Positions 7,710-14,112 of a stretch of 23,992 nt of DNA are shown here, one piece after another; positions within the stretch are counted from its first letter, which is position 1, and the number at the start of each line of letters is the position of its first letter. The notes below the pieces were generated by a model, which worked only from the letters and a program-made list of their open reading frames with translations, was not told where the DNA came from and searched no databases. The stretch comes from Alphaproteobacteria bacterium (GTDB lineage: Bacteria > Pseudomonadota > Alphaproteobacteria > UBA2136 > JALTLI01), in assembly GCA_027005635.1 (NCBI GenBank), contig JALTLI010000050.1, positions 1-23,992 of the forward strand, read 5' to 3'. The translations under genes were made by a program, and so were the position numbers.

Positions 7710-8492
7710 TTATTTTATTGTTATAGGAAAACCTTGAGGGCAAAAATCTCTACATTCATATTCTCCTGCCTTTTTTGAGTACCCCATTTGATTGGAAATA
7801 ACCCTAGTATTATTTATAATTTGGTCATCACATTCATGAGTATGACCATAAAACCATAAACTTGGCTTATATTCTTTGATAATATCTAGCATATCAAGTG
7901 AGTTAAATGCATTCTGTATGGGGCTACTAGCATGTTTAGTATTTAGATTTATAACTGGTGCATGGTGGGTAATAACAATTCTTGTACCAGTTAAATCTTC
8001 TTTGAACCATTTTATAATCTTTTTTGTGAAAATATTGTGCATATCAATTGTATCTTGAGGATCAAGCTTTGTAACGCCACCAATACCTGTTCCAATTAGC
8101 CTGAAATCATTTATTTGATTTTTAGCCACTTGCATAGCGTGGGTGTTTTGATTATCAAAATCTGTCCACATTGTACCACCAAAGAAATTAATACCATCAA
8201 TAGTTATACCTTCATCTAAAAGTAATGTAACATTTGGTAAATTACCTTTTAGCCATTTTGAAATATTTTAATTTATTTCAGATATATTGCTGTAAGGATT
8301 ATAATATTCATGGTTACCCATAACGTATAATACAGGTTTATCCCAACCTTTAAGGAAATCTAGTAAATAATCGCAAGTATTTGATGTGATAATGTCGCCA
8401 GATAAAATCATTAAATCTGCATCACTATTTTTAGAGAGTTGAAACTTTATTCCAAATTCAAGGTGTAAGTCACTGTAGGTAATTATTTTCAA
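7710..8492 (-). pseudogene. Metallophosphoesterase gene interrupted by one in-frame TAA
   Basis: One frame runs from 8519 to 7710 and is broken only by a TAA at 8268-8270. It encodes a calcineurin-type metallophosphoesterase with all motifs: SDLH, SGDI, GNHEYY before the stop, and THHAP and GHTHE after it. The best start is a TTG at 8492 (KIITYSDLHLEF), with AGAAGG 9 bases upstream overlapping the hipA stop; an ATG at 8519 is an alternative. The part before the stop lacks two metal-binding motifs, so it should be inactive unless read through. Its position directly behind hipA suggests it once was the third gene of that operon. A sequencing error at the stop cannot be excluded. Confidence 0.85.
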
Positions 8493-8499
8493 ACTGCTT

Positions 8500-9792
8500 T
8501 TACCTTCTGCGAATATCATTAGCTATCTCTTCTAAATATTTGGCATCTTCAGGTAGATCCTGAAATGCAAATGGGTTTAAGAATTGTCTACCCCAAAAGA
8601 GTTTTTTATCAATTTCACTTAGTTTGGCTTCTGTACAGACATCATCCCAGCTGTCTCTAATACCAATCATTTGTGCTTCAATTATATTTACTGCTTCTTT
8701 TACAGAAAGTTGAAAATGATTAGCAGATTTTAAACATGTTGCAAGTTGACTCATACGATTATTACCAGAAATAAGCATAGCTTGTGATGCTTCATTTCCC
8801 GCCCTTCCTTGGGGGCAAATATCATAAGCAGGAGTTAATGAAAACATATCTCCATCCCAAAATGCTGCATGGTTTCTTGCGTGGTCATCAGTATTACCTA
8901 CAAGGATATTGAAAGTCATACGACTAAAAAGTTCTTTCAGGGTATTTGATGAGTCTTTAAATCTATGGCGAATAATCTCTGCTAGAGTTTCATAACTAGC
9001 GTATCTTGCCATCATTTCATCTAATTTAAAAAGGGTAAGAGCAGAAAGCATGCTTTTACGTTGCCACCCGCTATTTGTTTTTATACGATCAAAACGTTCA
9101 ATTAGTAGTACATCTTTATTAGATGCTTTTTTTAATATTACTGGTGCAACATTTAAATTAACAATTTCTGCTAATCGCATAGCAATAAATTCACCTTTTA
9201 CAAAGCTGAATAAATCTGTGCTTGAAGAAAACTTAGCAACATACTTTTTATTATTATCTTCAATTAAGGCTTTGGGTCTGGCACCACCAATAGAGCTACC
9301 ATGATTTAAAGCTTGGTCTAGCTCAGGTGTTAAAGGAGTCCCATCCTCAACACGTTTCGCAGAATCTAGAAGTTCCTCTAGGCTAGCAGTAACTGGCGAG
9401 CGTGGCTTATATTCTGTTGCTGATAGTTGAAAGTCTAAAGCACCAATACGGTCAGAACCTGATTCAAGTAAATATGTAAGCTCATCAAGCTGTTCTGTAT
9501 CACTAGAGCCTAGTATTTTATTAATAATAACACGACGTCCCCAAGCATCGGGTGATGCATCACGAATACAGTTTGCTATTAAAAGACCATTTAATGGATA
9601 AATTGCCCCTGCTTTTAAGGGGAGTTCTTCTTCATGAATGGGAATAGCATTTTTACGCTTTAGGTAGCTTTTACCATAGTTGAATGATAGAGATGATCCT
9701 TCTACATATAAACGTCCTGCAACAACAGGTTCAGTTTCCTTAGGCAACCAAATCCAAACAAAGGCTTCCGTATATTTTTGCTTAGAAGTCAT
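8500..9792 (-). CDS. hipA: HipA-family Ser/Thr kinase toxin
   Basis: 430 residues, the usual HipA length. An N-terminal Couple-HipA domain (AGRLYVEGSSLSFNY) precedes the kinase core: GSSIGGARPKA (about 165-176, the flexible P-loop with the autophosphorylated serine), the catalytic NTDDHARN (about 298-305) and the metal-binding PAYDIC (about 320). Every catalytic element I look for is present, so the kinase should be active. HipA toxins phosphorylate aminoacyl-tRNA synthetases or related targets and are held in check by HipB. It overlaps hipB by 11 bases and is followed by the broken phosphoesterase. Confidence 0.93.
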   Translation of the reverse strand: MTSKQKYTEAFVWIWLPKETEPVVAGRLYVEGSSLSFNYGKSYLKRKNAIPIHEEELPLKAGAIYPLNGLLIANCIRDASPDAWGRRVIINKILGSSDTEQLDELTYLLESGSDRIGALDFQLSATEYKPRSPVTASLEELLDSAKRVEDGTPLTPELDQALNHGSSIGGARPKALIEDNNKKYVAKFSSSTDLFSFVKGEFIAMRLAEIVNLNVAPVILKKASNKDVLLIERFDRIKTNSGWQRKSMLSALTLFKLDEMMARYASYETLAEIIRHRFKDSSNTLKELFSRMTFNILVGNTDDHARNHAAFWDGDMFSLTPAYDICPQGRAGNEASQAMLISGNNRMSQLATCLKSANHFQLSVKEAVNIIEAQMIGIRDSWDDVCTEAKLSEIDKKLFWGRQFLNPFAFQDLPEDAKYLEEIANDIRRR

Positions 9793-10108
9793 CTTTTACA
9801 TCTTTTTTAGGGTTGTGTATGCTTTTAGGTAGTAATGTTAACTTGTCACTAACTGTATTTATTGCTACAGACATCTTTTCAGAATTAAATAGTTCTACAC
9901 CTACAATTGTTGCGGCTTCAAAAAATAATCCTATTTTACAAGTAGGACTACCTTTTTCTATACTTTTTAATGTACCTCTAGATATGCCCACTCTATCTGC
10001 TAAGTCTTGCTCGGTTAATTTTCTTTCTTTTCTAGCAAGTTTTATAAGTTTACCAAGCAATACAATAGCATCTGTTGTGTAATGAGAATATGCTCTTACC
10101 TTATCCAT
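9782..10108 (-). CDS. hipB: HipB-like antitoxin, XRE-family DNA-binding protein
   Basis: 108 residues. A helix-turn-helix of the XRE class is clear at about residues 20-75 (LIKLARKERKLTEQDLADRVGISRGTLKSIEKG). The C-terminal tail is basic. It immediately precedes hipA with overlapping ends, so it is the antitoxin and autorepressor of the pair. An inverted repeat just upstream (10126-10172) is the likely operator. An AAGGAATT lies before the ATG as ribosome site. Confidence 0.9.
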   Translation of the reverse strand: MDKVRAYSHYTTDAIVLLGKLIKLARKERKLTEQDLADRVGISRGTLKSIEKGSPTCKIGLFFEAATIVGVELFNSEKMSVAINTVSDKLTLLPKSIHNPKKDVKDDF

Positions 10109-10125
10109 ACTTAATTCCTTTTTTT

Positions 10126-10172
10126 GGTTAATATATTAGCCATAATGTATAGGTATGATCAATATATTAACC
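10126..10172 (-). promoter_or_regulatory. Inverted-repeat operator upstream of hipBA
   Basis: A perfect 12-base inverted repeat: GGTTAATATATT at 10126-10137 and AATATATTAACC at 10161-10172, 35 bases apart centre to centre. It starts 18 bases before the hipB ATG. This is the position and symmetry expected of HipB-type autorepression sites, where two HipB dimers bind spaced half-palindromes. The AT-rich arms could also include the -10 box. Binding is inferred. Confidence 0.6.
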
Positions 10173-10346
10173 ATATTAATGTAAATTGAAATGTAATGTC
10201 AACGTATAAATATATATAATAAATTCATTAATGGGCAAAAATAGCTATCTTTTATGCCTAACTAGGGTTTTTCATATGAGGTTTATGATTACTCCACTTA
10301 TAGTGATTTGACTTAACAGTTGACCATTTAATGATCTATATTTTTA

Positions 10347-10410
10347 TTACCGTACGGTAAGATTAAAGGTGGTTTTATATATTTAAAAGTAAAATATTCC
10401 CGTTCAGTAA
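10347..10410. promoter_or_regulatory. Tandem TetR-type operator-like palindromes
   Basis: TTACCGTACGGTAA at 10347-10360 is a perfect 14-base palindrome of the form typical of TetR-family operators. A related TTCCCGTTCAGTAA lies exactly 50 bases on at 10397-10410, matching 11 of 14 positions. No TetR gene or divergent promoter target is visible nearby. The role is inferred from symmetry only. Confidence 0.4.
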
Positions 10411-10449
10411 TATTCAATGATACAATTAAGATATAGTTTTCTATATAGA

Positions 10450-10490
10450 ATTCCGATTAATTGGGAATGCGATTCCCAATTAATCAGAAT
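10450..10490. repeat. 41-base inverted repeat
   Basis: GATTAATTGGGAAT (10455-10468) and ATTCCCAATTAATC (10472-10485) are exact reverse complements around a 3-base centre. The symmetry extends outward by ATTC/GAAT past one mismatch. There is no T-run on either side, so it is not a standard terminator; a regulator-binding site or a recombination relic is equally possible. Confidence 0.6.
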
Positions 10491-10561
10491 AACCACATTT
10501 ATAAAAAGCTATTTTTTAATTTAGGTTTTAAATAAGTTAAATATAGATATTTATTTTGAGG

Positions 10562-10655
10562 GTGCGTAGACAAAATTCTACGCAGTCACTAGCAAAATAC
10601 TGCTCCTAAGCCCGCCGCATACACATAAATCTCTGGAAGTACCTTTAATCATTTT
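10562..10655. repeat. Dispersed intergenic repeat, copy 1
   Basis: About 94 bases that recur at 12730-12824 in the same orientation with about 12 mismatches and one indel by hand alignment. It opens with a hairpin TGCGTAGA/TCTACGCA (10563-10570, 10577-10584), then carries the shared blocks CACTAGCAAAATA, AAGCCCGCCGCATAC and CTGGAAGTACC. It lies 33 bases downstream of the stop of the minus-strand diguanylate cyclase gene. Confidence 0.8.
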
Positions 10656-10688
10656 GACAATACAATCCTCGATTTACACAAGAAATAC

Positions 10689-12302
10689 TTAACGAGAACC
10701 TTTGTCCTTATACATAGCCTTATCAGCTACATGCAGTAATTCACTATGGTTTGTGCCGTCTTCGGGGAATGATGCTAAGCCAAATGATGCAGAAACTGAT
10801 ATGTCCTCGGCAATATTTTCAAAGTTAAAAGGTTCTAAAATCGCTTGTTTTATGCTGGTTATAAGGTTTGTCACATCTTGTTTTGATTGATTTGGAAATA
10901 TTATGCAAAATTCATCACCACCAAGCCTAGTTATATTTGCTGTTGGAACATGTTTGGCTAGCCTATCTGCCACGCCTTTTAAAATCATATCACCAACATT
11001 ATGCCCGTAAGTATCATTTACTGGCTTAAATTTGTTTAAATCTATAAATGCAATGGTAAATGGGGTTTGTTTAACCTGTGCTTTTTTAAGGTTTTTAATC
11101 CATACAGCCCTGCTATCTAGCCCTGTGATTGGGTCTTGAGTTGCTACGTTTTTAGCAAAATTAGTTTTGATTTTTTCTAGGGTATTAATGGCGTATATTT
11201 TTTTGTCGTGGATTATATTTACTAAAACATCCTCTGAAATACCCAATGCTTGTGCTGTTTTCTCGTTATCATCATTGAAATATCCTAGTGTTTCGTAAAT
11301 TGTATCTTTAGCTGTTTCTGTGGCATTTCTTTGCTTTTTAGATATTCTTGCTGGATATTTGTAAATTGCTTGTCTTATTAACAATAGCGCCCCTGAAACA
11401 ATCAAAAACCCGCCAGCAAGCTCATATATAGAAATATCGCTATGTTGGATTAAACCAAATGATAGGGCTATTTTCTCGCAAAAAAAGGTTAATAAAGGAG
11501 TAAAAGCAACAACAGATAAAAAGTTAGTGGAACCAATATGTTTAGTTGAAGTAAACTCAAAATATTTCATTGATGATATAATAAAAATACCTGTAATAGT
11601 AGCAAGACCAAGCGATGGCAACGAAAACACCTCTTGCATAGACGGAATAATTTTAGGTGCAATAGCCTGTAAATTCAGCATTACCACCGTAAATAAAAAC
11701 AACGAATAAACTGATGCAGTAACCGCAATAATATAGCCAGTTACTCTTAATTCTGTTTTTACATCTCCTGTGGCTTGGTTATTTTCTTTATGATTTGCTG
11801 CGATTCTCACCTGCATTACTTGAGTTATAGCCGATAAAAGCACTAAAAATATGGCAATATTCCGTGTTTGAGCATCAAGCCCCATTGCAACAACAATTAA
11901 ACCTATGGCTACACACAAAATACCTAAGCTACTTGTTTGCTGTTTTTTGCTAGAAATAACCCCAAGTATAGCAACAATAATAATCCCCACCCGAAGCAGT
12001 AAAGTGGCAGATGTAGCTGTTAAAGCATAGGCAAACGCCACCATTAAAAATACATTATTTAGGATTTGTAATGTTCCGTATGTCCACGTAAAACTGTTAC
12101 GAATTGTATCTATGGATAACCTACCAACGCCAGAAATAAGCAGTAATATAAACGAGCTAATAATTAGTGCCTGCAATACAAAAACTGTGGGATTGATTGT
12201 ATCAAAATAATTCATACCTACACGCATTGTTATGGCATATATTGCCCAGCATATAGCGGTTAGAAATGCAAAAAGCCAGCCTTTAACCTCATCTTTATTC
12301 AT
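10689..12302 (-). CDS. DMT/EamA-type membrane protein fused to a GGDEF diguanylate cyclase
   Basis: 537 residues from the ATG at 12302 (GGAG 6 bases upstream; a TTG at 12314 would add four residues). The first ~320 residues contain about ten hydrophobic helices in the EamA/drug-metabolite-transporter pattern. A linker with a helix-turn-helix-like stretch (NEKTAQALGISEDVLVNII) leads to a GGDEF domain from about residue 388: DPITGL, FIDLNKFKPVNDTYGH, RLGGDEF (about 458-464), ASFGLASFP and ADKAMYKDK. The active-site motif is intact, so it should make cyclic di-GMP. The RxxD inhibitory site expected five residues before GGDEF is absent, as that region reads PTANITR. The membrane part may sense a small molecule rather than transport. 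The upstream small gene overlaps by 8 bases. Confidence 0.9.
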   Translation of the reverse strand: MNKDEVKGWLFAFLTAICWAIYAITMRVGMNYFDTINPTVFVLQALIISSFILLLISGVGRLSIDTIRNSFTWTYGTLQILNNVFLMVAFAYALTATSATLLLRVGIIIVAILGVISSKKQQTSSLGILCVAIGLIVVAMGLDAQTRNIAIFLVLLSAITQVMQVRIAANHKENNQATGDVKTELRVTGYIIAVTASVYSLFLFTVVMLNLQAIAPKIIPSMQEVFSLPSLGLATITGIFIISSMKYFEFTSTKHIGSTNFLSVVAFTPLLTFFCEKIALSFGLIQHSDISIYELAGGFLIVSGALLLIRQAIYKYPARISKKQRNATETAKDTIYETLGYFNDDNEKTAQALGISEDVLVNIIHDKKIYAINTLEKIKTNFAKNVATQDPITGLDSRAVWIKNLKKAQVKQTPFTIAFIDLNKFKPVNDTYGHNVGDMILKGVADRLAKHVPTANITRLGGDEFCIIFPNQSKQDVTNLITSIKQAILEPFNFENIAEDISVSASFGLASFPEDGTNHSELLHVADKAMYKDKGSR

Positions 12303-12513
12303 GGATGACTCCAAAGGCTATATAAATATCAGCTGTCACCCACGAAATTATAATAATCAACAAACACGCTACTGTAATGTAATATATAGAAGCATTTTGC
12401 CTATCTTCTTTCCTGCGTTTTACAGTTCTGCGTTTTTTATCATTGGCAGGGTCTTGTTTCTTCCTACGAGTAGGAGTTAGCCTTTTTTGTGTGGTTATTT
12501 TTTTGTTGGTCAA
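12295..12513 (-). CDS. Small basic single-pass membrane protein
   Basis: 72 residues. The N-terminal 40 are strongly basic (KKITTQKRLTPTRRKKQD, RRTVKRRKEDR), followed by one hydrophobic helix (IYYITVACLLIIIISWVTA). The only start in frame is a TTG at 12513 with a weak ribosome site. Its stop overlaps the ATG of the diguanylate cyclase gene by 8 bases, so both are probably co-translated. The Lys/Arg tail should face the cytoplasm. I do not recognise the family. The tight overlap and clear topology argue that it is real. Confidence 0.6.
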   Translation of the reverse strand: MTNKKITTQKRLTPTRRKKQDPANDKKRRTVKRRKEDRQNASIYYITVACLLIIIISWVTADIYIAFGVIHE

Positions 12514-12608
12514 TATGCTATCTTTTTATTTTTTTTATACTCATTACAGTTCTTATGGTGTTGGGTAAAAGTAATTTAATTTTAACACAAAAACAACTCT
12601 AATTTTTG

Positions 12609-12682
12609 GGGCGCGTAAACAAAAGATCCAGTTTTGGATCTTGGTACACAAAAACGCGTAAACAAACTTTGTTTACGCGCCC
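12609..12682. repeat. Cluster of alternative hairpins
   Basis: Three related arms occur: A at 12609-12623 (GGGCGCGTAAACAAA), B at 12655-12666 (CGCGTAAACAAA) and C at 12668-12682 (TTTGTTTACGCGCCC). C is the exact complement of A over 15 bases and of B over 12 bases, so A-C and B-C pairings exclude each other. A separate hairpin (AAGATCCA/TGGATCTT, 12623-12630 and 12635-12642) sits inside the A-C loop. The GCGTAAACAAA core also resembles the stem of the dispersed repeat at 12731. It lies in the ~300-base gap between two minus-strand genes that otherwise shows nothing coding. Confidence 0.7.
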
Positions 12683-12729
12683 ACTAACTAATTGATTAAA
12701 TTCAGTTTGGGTGTGTAAATGTGTACCAG

Positions 12730-12824
12730 ATGCGTAAACAAAAATTTACGCACTCACTAGCAAAATAAAGCCCCAAAGCCCGCCGCATACGCATAAAAGC
12801 CTGGAAGTACCTTTTAATCATTTT
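12730..12824. repeat. Dispersed intergenic repeat, copy 2
   Basis: Second copy of the 94-base repeat at 10562-10655. Its hairpin is TGCGTAAA/TTTACGCA (12731-12738, 12745-12752): both arms changed relative to copy 1 (G to A on one side, C to T on the other), keeping the stem paired. The far end contains the TAA stop of the minus-strand gene ending at 12814. Confidence 0.8.
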
Positions 12825-13413
12825 GGGTTGAAGAAAATTTTCCATCTTTAATATTAATTTTTTCTTTTGATTTCCCACTATTTCTATTAGATGATTTAAT
12901 TGTGAACTTCCCCTTGTTTTCATTAATTTGTTTTTTATTTAACTTATTTTTATTTTGAGCCAGTGGGTCATACATAGCCTCTGATGGTAAAATTTCTTTT
13001 TGTGGATCAATTTTTGACAAATCATTACCACTTGCTAATTGCTCTTTTCTTTTATTATTTCTATAAACATCTTCTGCAATATTTTTAATTTGCTGGAAAG
13101 GATTTGTTGTTAATCTTTTACCTACTTCTTTTGCTATACGGCTTCCAACACTTGGATTTTTAGTAGCCTTATCTACAAACTTTCTAAATTCTTTTTTACT
13201 TTCTTCTATTGCTATTTTTTCTCTATTAAATTCTTTCTCAGTTATTAAACCATTATTTGATTCAAGTTTTTCTTGTTTCTGAATAATCTCATCTCTAACT
13301 TTTATAAAAACATGAAATCCATCACTATTTTGCATCGGATGTCCTTTGGGAAAACCTTTCTTAAACCTTTCGTAGGCTTTATCAAATGATGATTTTTTCT
13401 TATTATGCTTCAT
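12814..13413 (-). CDS. Hypothetical lysine-rich soluble protein
   Basis: 199 residues from the ATG at 13413, which has AAGGA 8 bases upstream; an in-frame extension to 13473 lacks a ribosome site and would run through a palindrome. The protein is hydrophilic, with many Lys, Asn and Glu residues, probable helices in the middle (EFNREKIAIEESKKEFRKF) and a low-complexity Lys/Asn/Ser tail. There is no signal peptide or membrane segment. The last few codons and the stop lie inside the dispersed repeat, so the C-terminus may have been altered by it. I do not recognise the family; it may be a conjugation or phage accessory protein, but nothing visible proves that. Confidence 0.65.
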   Translation of the reverse strand: MKHNKKKSSFDKAYERFKKGFPKGHPMQNSDGFHVFIKVRDEIIQKQEKLESNNGLITEKEFNREKIAIEESKKEFRKFVDKATKNPSVGSRIAKEVGKRLTTNPFQQIKNIAEDVYRNNKRKEQLASGNDLSKIDPQKEILPSEAMYDPLAQNKNKLNKKQINENKGKFTIKSSNRNSGKSKEKINIKDGKFSSTQND

Positions 13414-13443
13414 AATTACATTCCTTATATTACAATTACTGAT

Positions 13444-13469
13444 GGAAAGGTGCGATACCGTACCTTTCC
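13444..13469. promoter_or_regulatory. 26-base inverted repeat upstream of the lysine-rich gene
   Basis: GGAAAGGT (13444-13451) and ACCTTTCC (13462-13469) are exact complements around a 10-base centre (GCGATACCGT) that is itself partly symmetric. It lies 30 bases before the ATG at 13413 and inside the likely transcript leader. It could be a repressor site or an RNA hairpin; there is no T-run for a terminator. Confidence 0.5.
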
Positions 13470-13493
13470 ACACTAATCTAGGAAGATTTTAAT

Positions 13494-13529
13494 TAACAAA
13501 AAACTCCCCTAGTGTTATCTGGGGAGTTT
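13494..13529 (-). terminator. Rho-independent terminator
   Basis: AAACTCCCC (13501-13509) and GGGGAGTTT (13521-13529) form a 9-base stem with an 11-base loop. Read on the minus strand the stem ends in GGGGAGTTTTTTG, giving a T-run. It overlaps the stop of the gene at 13528-14112 and would end the integrase operon. On the plus strand AATTTTT follows, so it may act in both directions. Confidence 0.8.
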
Positions 13530-14112
13530 AATTTTTGGGACGTCGCCCTGGTTTGCGGTTAGGGCATAAATCTTTTATCCAATTACGCAAAGTTTTCTCG
13601 GAATAGATACGTTTTTCACAAGCAATGCCGTTAATGGCATCATTTTGAATCATGTCTTCAATTGTTAGGGTTAATTCTTGCTGCCAAAAATATTCAGCCA
13701 TAGTTCTACAGCGTTCACGGTGACGTTGGTTTACGTTTTTGAATATAGCGACTTCTTCAGTTTCATCAGAAATATATTGAAGTTGTTCTTCGGAAAGTTC
13801 TGCTGTAACACGCTCTGAAATAGAAACCTCCTTATCATTACACCACTTCAAGAAATCTAAAGGTTTTACCGTGATTGTATGAGCAATTATACTTTTATTA
13901 GTTCCAAATTCAGGGTTTAATCCTTTAAGTTTACCAGATTCAATTGAACGCAATACTAGGTCAAAATCTTGGTCATCATATAAATACTCAAAGCTTGAGC
14001 TCATTTCGAGTAATTGTTCACCTGAAAAGCCATATTTTATCACACCAAAAGCTTCTAAAAGAGTCCAGAAATCTTTCTTTAACTCATGTGTGATACATAA
14101 TTCCTTGTTCAT
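13528..14112 (-). CDS. Integrase-associated protein with C-terminal helix-turn-helix-like region
   Basis: 194 residues. The ATG overlaps the integrase stop (ATGA). The N-terminal half is acidic and helical without a recognised domain. The end reads IYSEKTLRNWIKDLCPNRK followed by PGRRPK, which suggests a DNA-binding helix-turn-helix plus an AT-hook-like basic tail. Similar tails are common in proteins encoded behind tyrosine integrases of genomic islands, as I remember them, so a recombination directionality or regulatory role is a reasonable guess. It is followed at once by a strong terminator, making it the last gene of the integrase operon. Confidence 0.65.
   Translation of the reverse strand: MNKELCITHELKKDFWTLLEAFGVIKYGFSGEQLLEMSSSFEYLYDDQDFDLVLRSIESGKLKGLNPEFGTNKSIIAHTITVKPLDFLKWCNDKEVSISERVTAELSEEQLQYISDETEEVAIFKNVNQRHRERCRTMAEYFWQQELTLTIEDMIQNDAINGIACEKRIYSEKTLRNWIKDLCPNRKPGRRPKN

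Larger units (their letters stand above)
10173..10688. other. Non-coding gap between hipB and the diguanylate cyclase gene
   Basis: No convincing reading frame is seen. The gap holds a perfect 14-base palindrome with a degenerate second copy (10347-10410), a 41-base near-perfect inverted repeat (10450-10490) and a dispersed repeat (10562-10655). The remainder is AT-rich without recognisable elements. Confidence 0.6.

Noticed and set aside
7710..8519. Two separate small genes (83 and 153 residues)
   Set aside because: They are in one frame, joined by coding-quality sequence (KWLKGNLPNVTLLLDEG), and together make one complete phosphoesterase.
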